Shown in pieces: positions 8,316 to 15,397 of a DNA stretch of 24,454 nucleotides. The notes beneath the pieces are model-generated. The model saw only the letters and a program-made list of their open reading frames with translations, had not been told where the DNA came from and ran no database searches. Both the position numbers and the translations under genes were made by a program. Position 1 is the stretch's first letter, and the number at the start of each line of letters is the position of its first letter. Source of the stretch: a virus. The stretch covers positions 1 through 24,454 of IMG/VR virus record IMGVR_UViG_3300030102_005117; one strand, written 5' to 3'.

Positions 8316-8650
8316 AAATTTTGCGGCTCTATATGAATAATACTTTGTGTTGATGGATCTACAAGGTAAAAAGGAACATCTAAATAATTACAACTTGCAA
8401 TATCATTATCACTAAATTTAAATTCGCCTTCTGGATGACTATGAACAATGCCTATAATTTCATCCACATTATCTTCACAGTTTGCCCAATCTAAAGGTTC
8501 AATAACAAAGCTATATTCAGGATGATCTTTAGCTACATTTTCACATTCCCAATATTCCAATTGATTATTTTTTTTTGCTAATATTCCACAACATTCTAAA
8601 GGATAACATTTTTCAGCATGGTTAAAAGCATCAATTTTCCATTGTTCCAT
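8312..8650 (-). CDS. Tail tip assembly protein with JAMM/MPN metallopeptidase domain, lambda gpK-like
   Basis: A 112-residue single-domain protein with an intact JAMM zinc motif: Glu19 in PLECCGIL, His70 and His72 in HSHP, Ser80 and Asp83 in SDND, with exactly seven residues between HSH and Ser. Lambda gpK has the same N-terminal JAMM domain but continues into an NlpC/P60 peptidase domain of similar size; that second domain is absent here and no separate NlpC/P60 gene is seen in the window. The gene lies between L and I as in lambda. The likely job is a proteolytic or structural step in tip assembly, though the substrate in this family is not known to me. Confidence 0.92.
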   Translation of the reverse strand: MEQWKIDAFNHAEKCYPLECCGILAKKNNQLEYWECENVAKDHPEYSFVIEPLDWANCEDNVDEIIGIVHSHPEGEFKFSDNDIASCNYLDVPFYLVDPSTQSIIHIEPQNL

Positions 8651-8652
8651 TT

Positions 8653-9288
8653 TTATCTATTTAAAAATGTTGAGACTGCAGGAAATTCATTCCTAGTTAT
8701 TTGTCTTGCTGGAACTCTTTTATTTTCAGTATCAAGAGTTGAAACTAATTCAAATTCTACGGTATCTCTACTTTCAACGCTTTTTCTGTCAATTACAAAA
8801 ATTTCTTGAGGTAATTCATTTGAATTTGGGGTTCCAAAAGGATTTACTTGAACACCATCTTCATTAGGAGGAAAATTAACCGCATCAAGACTACTTGCTA
8901 AAACTCTAAGCCTTCTTACAGTTGCTCCTAATAAATCATTATTTGGAGTTGTTGTATTAACTATAATTAATAAATCTGTTACAGATAAAACGCTTCCATC
9001 TCTTGCAATGCCACCTAAATTACTCATTTGTAATGTTGGTCTTGGAATTTGACCTGACCCTGAAAACTCAAAACCACCAGCTGCAATAGGAAATCTTTGA
9101 TAAGTTTCATTTTGCCAAATTATATTTGAATTACTATTCATACTTGTTCCTGCATGAAATCGAAATACTGTAGGAACTGATGATGGATTACCAGTTGCAT
9201 AATGCAAACCCTCAACAAGTTCTAATTTAAAAAGTTCTATTAATGAACTTGGATTAATTGATTGTAGTTCTGAAGTAGGTATTGCCAT
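8653..9288 (-). CDS. Minor tail protein, lambda gpL-like, without Fe-S cysteines
   Basis: A 211-residue protein with the L pattern: an N-terminal SLIELFKLEL and FRFHAGTS segment, IIWQNETYQRFPI (residues about 57-69), GSGQIPRPTLQMSN, and a C-terminal EFELVSTLDTENKRVPARQI. Lambda gpL carries a C-terminal cluster of cysteines that bind an iron-sulphur centre. This protein has no cysteine at all and ends about 15 residues after the VPARQ block, where that domain would begin. There is no frameshift sign; the stop is followed by the K start after two bases. It is placed between M and K, and is a tail tip component. Confidence 0.9.
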   Translation of the reverse strand: MAIPTSELQSINPSSLIELFKLELVEGLHYATGNPSSVPTVFRFHAGTSMNSNSNIIWQNETYQRFPIAAGGFEFSGSGQIPRPTLQMSNLGGIARDGSVLSVTDLLIIVNTTTPNNDLLGATVRRLRVLASSLDAVNFPPNEDGVQVNPFGTPNSNELPQEIFVIDRKSVESRDTVEFELVSTLDTENKRVPARQITRNEFPAVSTFLNR

Positions 9289-9641
9289 TATGGTTCATTT
9301 ACTTGTGAAAAATTTAATGTATAGTTAACACGATTTTTATAAGGAACTGTTTTTCTTCTATTAGTACAAATTACTTTAATAGAAGAAGTTTCATCAACTG
9401 GAGTAAAATCAAACGGTTCCATATTTGCGTCAAATCTAGCATTTAAAAAAGTATCTAAAGTATTTGCATCTGTTTTTGATAATTCATATTTATAACTAAA
9501 ATTTCTTAATCTTTTATTTGCAGGTAATCCATAAACAAGACGTTGAACATAACCATCACCCAATTGAGTTTCAATATAATCTTGTTTAATATTTTCTGAG
9601 CTATTATAACTCGGTTTTATATTTGCAGGAAAAGTCGCCAT
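9288..9641 (-). CDS. Minor tail protein, lambda gpM-like
   Basis: A 117-residue protein whose blocks fit the phage minor tail protein M family: QLGDGYVQRLVYGLP near residue 27-41, FSYKYELSKTDANTLDTFL in the middle, FDFTPVD and a C-terminal YKNRVNYTLNFSQV. In lambda, M joins the tip complex below the tape measure protein. Here it follows the tape measure gene directly (TAATG at 9641) and is coupled to L (TAATG at 9288), so the order H-M-L-K-I-J of lambda is kept. No unusual features are seen. Confidence 0.9.
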   Translation of the reverse strand: MATFPANIKPSYNSSENIKQDYIETQLGDGYVQRLVYGLPANKRLRNFSYKYELSKTDANTLDTFLNARFDANMEPFDFTPVDETSSIKVICTNRRKTVPYKNRVNYTLNFSQVNEP

Positions 9642-11758
9642 TAAGCTAATAAACCTCCACTTCGTTTTTGTTTAATTAATTCTGATTGTATAGCAATTGC
9701 TATTTGCTGTCCAAGTTCATTACCTTGAGCTTGATTACCACTTACTTCTGTATTATTAGCATCTACATTTACAACTATATTTGTTGATCCACCCATTGCA
9801 TGATTTGGAGTAATATTTCCAGAAGCACGAGGAGTAAAAATTTCAGGTCCTCGCTCCCCAACAATATAACTTCCTCCTTGTTTAACAGGGCCTCCATTAG
9901 CTTTAAATAGACCCCCTAAAAATCCACCCAAAATACCTTTATTTTTTCCTCCATCACCAAATACAGCATCACCTATGCCGCTAAATAAATTAGATAATGC
10001 TCTATCCATTAATTTATTTTTCAAACTATTTAAAACATTGCTCATAGCTTGACCGAAGCTTTGTGTTCCGTTTATTGCTCCTTTAATATTTTCAACTAAA
10101 CCTTGTTCTAAAGTATCACCTAATTCTTTTGAAATATTTACTTGATCTTTTACTTTTTGATTTAATATTTCTTGCCTGTCAATTTGATAATCTTTAAGAA
10201 TTAATTTACTTTTTTCAAGACGTAAACCTTCATCTTCTATACCCATAACTTCTTCCATTTTATTTTGAAATTCAAATTGTCTTTCAAGAAGTTGTCTGTC
10301 AATATCATTTTCTTGTTGTTTTATTTGAATTCTTTGTCTTAAAAGTTTAATACTATTAGCTGCTTTAGAATTATCTGAACCTTTTTCAAATGTTCTTTCT
10401 TCTTGCTTTATTCCAGGACCAGAAATAGCTTTTCCACTTGCTGTATCATATGTAAAATCACCAACTTTATATGTTTTATTTTGTTCCATAATTTTATTTA
10501 ATTCTTTCATAGATTCGTTTCTTTTATCTAATTGTTCAATTTGTAATTTTAAATCAGCAATATCTTGATAAATTAAACTTTTTCCACGTTTAGCATTTTC
10601 TAATCTCGCCTGAGCTGCTTCTAATTCTTTTTGTTTAACTTCCATTAAACTTTCAACTTGTTTAGATGTTCCTTCTTCTAAAACTTGTGTTAATTTTTTT
10701 TGTTCTTCAGCTTGTTTTTTATAATGTCCAATTATTCCAGTAATAGCTAAACCTACTGCTGCAATTGCTGCTACTACAGGTCCTGCAAGTAAAACTTTTA
10801 AAATAACAAATTTTTTAGTTAATACCGCAACCGTGACAGACATAGCTTTTAATATTGGCATTAAAATAGTTGCCGCAGAAATAACTGCTGTAATACCAGC
10901 TGCAATTGATATAAATTCAGGAGGTAAAAAATTTAATACTTTTGCTGTTATTGTTAAAACTTCTGTTAAAGCTTTTGCTGCAGGCAATAATGCAGAACCA
11001 ACTGCAATTTGTAATTGTTCAACTTCATTTTGTAAATTTTTAAATACTTGTGTAGGATCATTTTCTAATATTTTTTTTAAATCTTCAGCACCACTAGAAC
11101 CTAGCTTTCTTAATGCACGTATTACAACATCAGATGTAAGTTTTCCTTCAGCAGCTAATTGTTTTAATGCTCCAGTTGAAACATTAAGTTCGTCAGCTAA
11201 AGGTTTAAGTATTAAAGGAACTTGCTCTGAAACTGATCTAAATTCATCTCCAGCTAAACGACCTGAACCTAAAGCTTGAGCTAGTTGTCTAAAAGCATTT
11301 GATGCTTCAATAGCTGTTGAACCTCCTAACTTAGCAGCAGTATTGAATCCAATAAAAGTAGTTTCTATATCATCTAAGCTAACTCCAAGTGGTTTTAATC
11401 GAGATGTTATATTTGTTACACCCTCTAATGCTTCTGAAGCACTCATACCAAAAAGTTTTTGTCCACGAGTAGCTATAGCTTGCGCTTTTGAAAATTCTCC
11501 TGTTTGTTCAGTTAAAATTTTTAATCTTAATTCTAATCTTTGAAAATCTGCAGCAGTTTGTACTGATCTTCTACCAATTTCTAATAAAGCACCAGCAGCT
11601 AATACTTTTCCTAAAGCATTAAATCTTTTTGTTATTCCACCAGCTCTTTTATCTAATTTTGCAAATTCTTTTGCTGACTTATTAGCAGCTGCATTAATTT
11701 TTTTAAGCTTATTACTGGCTTTATCAACAACATCAATAATAACGCTAGAATATGCCAT
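9641..11758 (-). CDS. Tape measure protein
   Basis: At 705 residues this is the second longest gene. It sets tail length; by the usual 0.15 nm per residue it predicts a tail of roughly 100 nm. The N-terminal 60 residues are lysine-rich and helical; residues about 70-255 form the conserved tape measure domain (ADFQRLELRLKILTEQTG, NAFRQLAQALGSGRLAGDEF, SEQVPLILKPLADEL). A hydrophobic stretch at about 281-345 could cross the host membrane during DNA entry. Long charged helices with coiled-coil character fill 345-540. Near the C-terminus is the SYIVGERGPEIFTPRASG motif common in tape measure proteins. It follows the G/GT chaperone gene, as expected. Confidence 0.96.
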   Translation of the reverse strand: MAYSSVIIDVVDKASNKLKKINAAANKSAKEFAKLDKRAGGITKRFNALGKVLAAGALLEIGRRSVQTAADFQRLELRLKILTEQTGEFSKAQAIATRGQKLFGMSASEALEGVTNITSRLKPLGVSLDDIETTFIGFNTAAKLGGSTAIEASNAFRQLAQALGSGRLAGDEFRSVSEQVPLILKPLADELNVSTGALKQLAAEGKLTSDVVIRALRKLGSSGAEDLKKILENDPTQVFKNLQNEVEQLQIAVGSALLPAAKALTEVLTITAKVLNFLPPEFISIAAGITAVISAATILMPILKAMSVTVAVLTKKFVILKVLLAGPVVAAIAAVGLAITGIIGHYKKQAEEQKKLTQVLEEGTSKQVESLMEVKQKELEAAQARLENAKRGKSLIYQDIADLKLQIEQLDKRNESMKELNKIMEQNKTYKVGDFTYDTASGKAISGPGIKQEERTFEKGSDNSKAANSIKLLRQRIQIKQQENDIDRQLLERQFEFQNKMEEVMGIEDEGLRLEKSKLILKDYQIDRQEILNQKVKDQVNISKELGDTLEQGLVENIKGAINGTQSFGQAMSNVLNSLKNKLMDRALSNLFSGIGDAVFGDGGKNKGILGGFLGGLFKANGGPVKQGGSYIVGERGPEIFTPRASGNITPNHAMGGSTNIVVNVDANNTEVSGNQAQGNELGQQIAIAIQSELIKQKRSGGLLA

Positions 11759-11788
11759 AAATATAAGTTTTTTATTAGTTTACACGTT

Positions 11789-12327
11789 TTATTTTATTTT
11801 ATCCAATTGTTCTTTTTCAATTTCCCATTTATTTTCATAATAGGCAGCAAAAAAAACTAATTCAGCCTGTGTTAGCTCTTTTCGAAGTCTGCTAACTGTC
11901 ATTTTCAATTCTGTTGCTAGGAAAAACTCAAAATTTAACCAGTTATCCCCTTTTAATCGTTTTTTGCTTCTTCTATTTCAAGATCACCGGCTACATTAAA
12001 TAAAAACAATTCCAATGAATTTAAAACTTCCTCTGGTATCTCTCTTTGTAGTCTTATTGCATCTCCAGGCATAAATGCTTTTGTGCCATCTTCAAGTTCT
12101 GCCATTTGACAAAGCATAGCAGTTGAAGCTTTTAAAGCATCAGCATTACCTTCTTTATCTTTACTCATGTTATTTACCCTTACCCTGTCAGATCTTGTTA
12201 TAGGTTTAAAATAAAGATCAACTAATTTCGAACCATCTTCTTTTGTAAGAGTAAATTTTCTTCTTTGATTAAGATCAAAGGCACTTATTAAAAGATCAAC
12301 AGTGCGGGTTTCTTTTGCTGTTGTCAT
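11789..12327 (-). CDS. Tail assembly chaperone GT, produced by -1 frameshift from G
   Basis: Two codons before the G stop lies A AAA AAC (11959-11965), in the correct phase for -1 slippage. Reading C11959 twice continues as RLKGDNWLNFEFFLATEL and on to a TAA at 11789-11791, adding 56 residues to the first 123 for a fusion of 179. The extension (LKMTVSRLRKELTQAELVFF, then AAYYENKWEIEKEQ) has the helical make-up of the T domain in lambda-type gpGT, which bridges the tape measure and tail tube. The frame has no convincing start of its own upstream of Met20 of the extension. Position between tube and tape measure genes matches lambda. I saw no clear stimulatory hairpin downstream. Confidence 0.85.
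11953..12327 (-). CDS. Tail assembly chaperone G
   Basis: The zero-frame product is 124 residues, comparable to lambda gpG (140). It has a short N-terminal beta part (TVDLLISAFDLNQRRKFTLT), a block with KLVDLYFKPITRSDRVRV, and an acidic C-terminal helix region ending EEVLNSLELFLFNVAGDLEI-EEAKND. In lambda-type phages gpG coats the tape measure protein and is absent from the mature tail. It begins three bases after the tube protein stop and is followed by the frameshifted T region. The assignment rests on the slippery site, gene order and size more than on strong sequence conservation. Confidence 0.85.
   Translation of the reverse strand: MTTAKETRTVDLLISAFDLNQRRKFTLTKEDGSKLVDLYFKPITRSDRVRVNNMSKDKEGNADALKASTAMLCQMAELEDGTKAFMPGDAIRLQREIPEEVLNSLELFLFNVAGDLEIEEAKND
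11959..11965 (-). promoter_or_regulatory. Programmed -1 ribosomal frameshift site (A AAA AAC)
   Basis: On the minus strand the zero-frame codons are GCA AAA AAC GAT TAA, so the heptamer A AAA AAC fits the X XXY YYZ rule exactly and lies one sense codon before the G stop. A -1 slip opens a 56-codon frame with T-domain-like sequence. Lambda uses G GGA AAG at the same place between its G and T reading frames. The ratio of products cannot be judged from sequence. Confidence 0.85.
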
Positions 12328-12330
12328 AAA

Positions 12331-12747
12331 TTAAATTGCAAAGGTTACATCACCACTTACTTGAAAGTTTACTGTTTGAGTTGTAAGTTCGCCAACAGTA
12401 GAAGCCGCACCTACACCTGTAACAATTCCATTAAATGCGTATTTTTTAGCACCTGATGTATCTAAAAATAAATTAAATGAAGCATCTGCTGGATCTTCAC
12501 TTGTATTTATATCTGCTAAAAGTTCAGCAGTTGCATCACCTGAGGTAGCTGTATATTGAACCTCAATAGTTCCAGTTGCACTTTTTAAACTTCCTACATA
12601 TTTTCTTGACACGTCTCCGTGAGCAGTACATTCAAGAACATCTTTAGTTAAATCGAGAGTCCATGCTGTAGTACCAACAACAGCAGATACTGATCCCGAT
12701 CCATTATCAAATGAAACTGAACCTTCCTCTCCGCGAACATTTGCCAT
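12331..12747 (-). CDS. Major tail tube protein
   Basis: A 138-residue, beta-rich protein: GEEGSVSFDNGSGSVSAVVG, then AWTLDLTKDVLECTAHGD, KYVGSLKSATGTIEVQYT and a C-terminal TVNFQVSGDVTFAI. This is the pattern of small tail tube proteins (lambda gpV N-domain and relatives), which stack as hexamers to form the tube. Phases of W-T-LD, S-TG-I-V and the terminal SGDVT block are typical of the fold. It is located just before the G/GT chaperone, where the tube gene normally is. There is no extra C-terminal Ig-like domain. The 25-base gap upstream is AT-rich without a clear promoter. Confidence 0.88.
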   Translation of the reverse strand: MANVRGEEGSVSFDNGSGSVSAVVGTTAWTLDLTKDVLECTAHGDVSRKYVGSLKSATGTIEVQYTATSGDATAELLADINTSEDPADASFNLFLDTSGAKKYAFNGIVTGVGAASTVGELTTQTVNFQVSGDVTFAI

Positions 12748-12772
12748 AATGAAAAAGAAATTTAATTATAGT

Positions 12773-12916
12773 TTATCCTTTTTTTTGATTTTTTTCTACT
12801 TTTTCAATTTTTTTTCTGGCTAAGGCTGATTGACAACGTGAATCCCATAAATTAGGATTTCTTTTTCCTTTTAATTGCTCAATAATATCAAGCATTTCTT
12901 CAGTTATTTCAATCAT
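12773..12916 (-). CDS. Small charged protein, 47 aa, between tail terminator and tube genes
   Basis: This short frame starts with ATG 12914-12916, overlapping the tail terminator stop as ATGA, and ends at TAA 12773-12775, filling what would otherwise be a 165-base gap. The protein starts MIEITEEMLDIIEQLKGKRN, contains NPNLWDSRCQSALARKK and ends in a lysine-rich tail. The ATGA coupling, complete fill of the gap and amphipathic helix support a real gene. It may be a small tail assembly factor, but I do not recognise a family and the function is unknown. Confidence 0.75.
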   Translation of the reverse strand: MIEITEEMLDIIEQLKGKRNPNLWDSRCQSALARKKIEKVEKNQKKG

Positions 12917-13338
12917 AAGTTTTCAAAAATTTCAAATGGAATAGACATTACACTTTGAACAAAACCTTCGGGTGCTGCATTTTCAATTATTGCTGGACCA
13001 GTAGCTGGATCAAAAAAAATGTCATTTAGTTTTACTCTATTGTATAAATCTTTAATTCTTTTGGCTAGTGTAAAATTGCTTCCTGTACCAACACCTATTT
13101 TTGTAAATATATTAAAAGTAATTAAACCAGTCAAATTATTTGTACTATTAGAAGTTCCCCCTAAAGTTATATATTCACTTCCAGTAAATTCAATTAAACA
13201 TTGAACAAAGTTTTTACCTGGACTCGGATTAAATGGTTGATTACCAAAAACAACTTTTGTTGGCGGAGCATTCTCCATTTCATCAATTAATCGCTGTTCT
13301 ATATCTTTTCGAATTGTATTTAAATTTAATGCAGCCAT
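12913..13338 (-). CDS. Tail terminator protein (lambda gpU-like position)
   Basis: A 141-residue protein with the order of a tail terminator/completion protein: an N-terminal helix (LNLNTIRKDIEQRLIDEM), a beta hairpin FVQCLIEFTGSEYITLGG, then NLTGLITFNIFTKIGVGTGS, a second helix FTLAKRIKDLYNRVKLND and a final strand-rich MSIPFEIFENL. The pattern helix-strands-GTG-helix-strands is that of DUF4128-type and gpU-like terminators, which cap the tail tube before it joins the head. It lies between the gp10-like neck gene and the tube gene, as expected, with TAATG and ATGA overlaps on its two sides. Confidence 0.8.
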   Translation of the reverse strand: MAALNLNTIRKDIEQRLIDEMENAPPTKVVFGNQPFNPSPGKNFVQCLIEFTGSEYITLGGTSNSTNNLTGLITFNIFTKIGVGTGSNFTLAKRIKDLYNRVKLNDIFFDPATGPAIIENAAPEGFVQSVMSIPFEIFENL

Positions 13339-13769
13339 TAGTTTTTACTTTGAGCCTTTTTAACTTTTCTAGCTACAAATTCGACTTCTTTCAATGGCCA
13401 ACCGGCGCTTCTATTACTATCTCTTGATTGAAATGTATTATTCCAGGAAGGAGGAGTATTAGTGCCAAAACAAACTGCTTCTGCATAAGGTAAAGGATTA
13501 ATTAAGCTATATGTATTTCCAATTTTTTCTTTTTGATAATTTATTTTAAAAGCAGGTATTATTGCAGATTTATTTGCATTAAATGGACCACCTTGAATTG
13601 GTGCACTTCTTTTATTTTCAGCTAATTGCCAATTCATTCGAAACCTTCCGGTATCGACAGGAGAAACTTGCTTTATACGAGAATCTAAAGTAAAAACAGC
13701 AAAACGAATTAAAGCTTCATGTTCTTCTTCAAAAAATTTACCAATTTGCTGAATTTTAATTTTTTTCAT
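13338..13769 (-). CDS. Neck/tail completion protein, HK97 gp10-like
   Basis: A 143-residue protein with the HK97 gp10 motif VSPVDTGRFRMNWQL (residues about 35-49), a loop rich in polar residues, then SLINPLPYAEAVCFGTNTPP, the usual second block with its Tyr-Ala-Xaa-xx-x-Gly pattern, and a basic C-terminal helix (KEVEFVARKVKKAQSK). These proteins sit at the head-tail interface. It overlaps the head closure gene by ATGA and the tail terminator gene by TAATG, so the neck genes are coupled in the order closure, gp10-like, terminator. Confidence 0.88.
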   Translation of the reverse strand: MKKIKIQQIGKFFEEEHEALIRFAVFTLDSRIKQVSPVDTGRFRMNWQLAENKRSAPIQGGPFNANKSAIIPAFKINYQKEKIGNTYSLINPLPYAEAVCFGTNTPPSWNNTFQSRDSNRSAGWPLKEVEFVARKVKKAQSKN

Positions 13770-14125
13770 GCTCTTAAATAAATTTCATATTTAATATTTT
13801 GATTATCATTTTCATCTGTATAAATACGAATTATTTGATATTCAATTCCAGCAACCAAAACTCTATCAGTTGTTGAAGGAATAAAAGATAGATCTGAAGC
13901 AGCAATAATTAATAATTTATCATTTTCTTTTATTAATTCATTTGTTTCTCTTTGGTTTACATTTTGTAATATTCCCTTAATTACAGTTGTTTCAATAGTT
14001 TCACTAACTGTTCCCGTAGATGCATTATAAATACCAGATGTAATTTTTTTAAAAGTAATATTACCGCCAAATTTATTTAAAACTTTTGAAGATACTTTTC
14101 TAGCAGCTTTTGAAAGTTGTGACAT
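13766..14125 (-). CDS. Probable head closure (stopper) protein
   Basis: A 119-residue protein. After a basic helix (LSKAARKVSSKVLNKFG) it shows NITFKKITSGIYNASTGTV, the ITGxYdxxTGxv pattern of small head-tail adaptor/stopper proteins, followed by TVIKGILQNVNQRETN, DKLLIIAASDLSFIPSTTDR and VAGIEYQIIRIYTDENDN. This order (T-x-G-Y-x-P/A-x-T-G, then a polar linker and DRV-x-G-x-Y-x-I) is standard for SPP1 gp16/lambda gpFII-like closure proteins as I know them. Its place just before the gp10-like gene agrees. Sequence similarity judged by eye. Confidence 0.8.
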   Translation of the reverse strand: MSQLSKAARKVSSKVLNKFGGNITFKKITSGIYNASTGTVSETIETTVIKGILQNVNQRETNELIKENDKLLIIAASDLSFIPSTTDRVLVAGIEYQIIRIYTDENDNQNIKYEIYLRA

Positions 14126-14349
14126 TATAAACGATAAGCAATAACAGAACCACTAGCTAAAGTAAAACCTGTAATAACTCCACAGATTTCGCAACTAGCA
14201 TTTAATGTAATGCTTGTATTAGCTCCATCAATGTTTTGTGCAGTTAATGAAGCTATAACTGTATCTTCATTAGCTTGAATTTTTGCAAATCTTCCAGTTA
14301 TAGCTGCAGTAGATTTGATTATTGTTGCTGAAGGGTATTCGTAAGCCAT
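14125..14349 (-). CDS. Small structural protein of the connector region, 74 aa
   Basis: A 74-residue, beta-rich protein with SATIIKSTAAITGRFAKI, then TVIASLTAQNIDG, CEICGVITGFTLASGSVIAY. I have seen this type of short protein in marine phage head-to-tail regions, always near the connector, but it has no assigned function. It has the clearest Shine-Dalgarno in this part of the window (AGGAGT, about 7 bases from ATG) and shares TAATG with the next gene, suggesting high and coupled expression. A minor head, decoration or connector subunit is plausible; a repeated trimeric fold could be checked by structure prediction. Confidence 0.75.
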   Translation of the reverse strand: MAYEYPSATIIKSTAAITGRFAKIQANEDTVIASLTAQNIDGANTSITLNASCEICGVITGFTLASGSVIAYRL

Positions 14350-14351
14350 AA

Positions 14352-14912
14352 TTAACTCCTTTTTAATGCTATTGTAGCTGGCCCACTAATTCTAATGCCA
14401 GTTAGGTATTGTTCAATTATAGGTGGTATTCTGTTTGAACCGACAGCACCATAAAATCTAGGTTTTACATTTAAATTTCCAATCGATACTTCATTAAAAT
14501 CTTCAAACCCACTTAAATCAAGCCCATCTTTATTATTATTTAAATAAACTGCTAAATGAATTTGTGCATGTTTTACGCGATCAGGTATTTCATCATCAGC
14601 ATAAAAAGCCGGTTGTAAATTACTAGGATACAAAGCATTGTAAGTACTTGTATAAGTATATGGTTTTTTAACACCTGATCTCGGCCATTCCAAAGCTTGA
14701 GCATCATTTGTTCTTGCACCTAAAAATCTTTCTCTATCAATTCGCTGAGCAGCACTAAATAATGCCCGATTTTTTTGATCGGTTGTACTTGTTCCCCAAG
14801 CAACTATATCATCATTTTCAATAAGACCATCAATAAAAGCCTGAGCTGCAGTAAGCGTAACATAACTATTTGCTGTTGCGCTTCCTGGAGTTTGTACTAT
14901 TGTTATTGCCAT
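14352..14912 (-). CDS. Head-tail connector/adaptor protein (DnaT-like fold family)
   Basis: A 186-residue protein with the pattern of phage head-tail connectors often mislabelled as DnaT-like ssDNA-binding: ANSYVTLTAAQAFIDG near residue 15, NRALFSAAQRIDRERFLGAR, then QALEWPRSG (the conserved Leu-x-WPR), and a helix with DRVKHAQIHLAVYLN. The C-terminal 50 residues (IGNLNVKPRFYG to GPATIALKRS) look like a flexible extension. It would form the ring between portal and head closure. The 5-prime end overlaps the preceding 50-residue gene by 47 bases in another frame. No replication role is supported. Confidence 0.85.
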   Translation of the reverse strand: MAITIVQTPGSATANSYVTLTAAQAFIDGLIENDDIVAWGTSTTDQKNRALFSAAQRIDRERFLGARTNDAQALEWPRSGVKKPYTYTSTYNALYPSNLQPAFYADDEIPDRVKHAQIHLAVYLNNNKDGLDLSGFEDFNEVSIGNLNVKPRFYGAVGSNRIPPIIEQYLTGIRISGPATIALKRS

Positions 14913-15018
14913 TTGATTTTGTTAATTTAGGCTTTACTTGAATTTTATCAGAAGATTGAGAAGCCACTTTTAAAGCAGCTTCCCTTTCTCTAGCTAATCG
15001 AAATGTAGCTATTCCCAT
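14866..15018 (-). CDS. Small basic protein, 50 aa, overlapping the connector gene
   Basis: ATG 15016-15018 shares TAATG with the upstream structural gene, and the frame runs to TAG at 14866-14868, overlapping the connector start by 47 bases. The protein starts MGIATFRLAREREAALKVA, continues DKIQVKPKLTKS and ends in an Asn/Ser/Arg-rich tail, which is encoded within the overlap. Short genes with an RxRExAA helix lie downstream of the capsid gene in other phages of this type. It fills a gap of about 105 bases that has no other explanation. Function unknown; possibly a small head-completion factor. Confidence 0.7.
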   Translation of the reverse strand: MGIATFRLAREREAALKVASQSSDKIQVKPKLTKSNGNNNSTNSRKRNSK

Positions 15019-15395
15019 TACTTTCTAAACGCACTAACAGCTGTTGAACTGGTAACTCTAAAAATAAAAGTTCCAGAAGTATCAGCAGTGATGTCTGGTT
15101 CACCAACAATAGTGACGCCAGAACCAGCAGTCAAAGTAAATTTATGAGTAGATGCTGCCTTATTGACAACTGTTAACTCAAAACATTGACCAACTTTGTT
15201 TTGAATACCAAGAGCTGTAATTATTTCAGCTGCAGTCGGTGTTGTAATAGTCCTATTACCTGTAGGTGTTCCATCAACAATTCCTTCAATCAACTCTGCA
15301 GTTGTTAAAGTCATTGCACCATTTTCCGTTTTGATAACTTTAGTTTTTGTAAGTTGACCAAAAGGAGGATTTTGAAGTTCGAAAATACTAGCCAT
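15018..15395 (-). CDS. Probable head decoration or minor capsid protein
   Basis: A 125-residue protein starting two bases after the capsid gene stop. It has an N-terminal MASIFELQNPPFGQL, then alternating hydrophobic/Thr-rich sequence (GNRTITTPTAAEIITALG, FELTVVNKAASTHKFTLTAG, TFIFRVTSSTAVSAF) typical of beta-sandwich decoration proteins. The TPTAAEIITAL segment and the GSGVTIVG and TFIFRV blocks also occur in surface proteins of other marine phages that I know. Position next to the major capsid protein supports a decoration role. It could instead be a small structural protein of unknown site. Confidence 0.7.
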   Translation of the reverse strand: MASIFELQNPPFGQLTKTKVIKTENGAMTLTTAELIEGIVDGTPTGNRTITTPTAAEIITALGIQNKVGQCFELTVVNKAASTHKFTLTAGSGVTIVGEPDITADTSGTFIFRVTSSTAVSAFRK

Positions 15396-15397
15396 GA

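Noticed and set aside
10833-11279. Plus-strand frame of 148 codons within the tape measure gene
   Set aside because: It is the mirror frame of a well supported coding region, with Cys/Ser-rich composition and no match to any known protein type.
11920-11958. Stimulatory hairpin or pseudoknot after the slippery site
   Set aside because: I searched by eye for complementary segments downstream and found only weak AT pairings; a folding program would be needed.
14352-14912. DNA replication protein (DnaT-like) label for the connector gene
   Set aside because: The label arises from a database family name. Position between capsid and neck genes and the LEWPR block support a structural connector.
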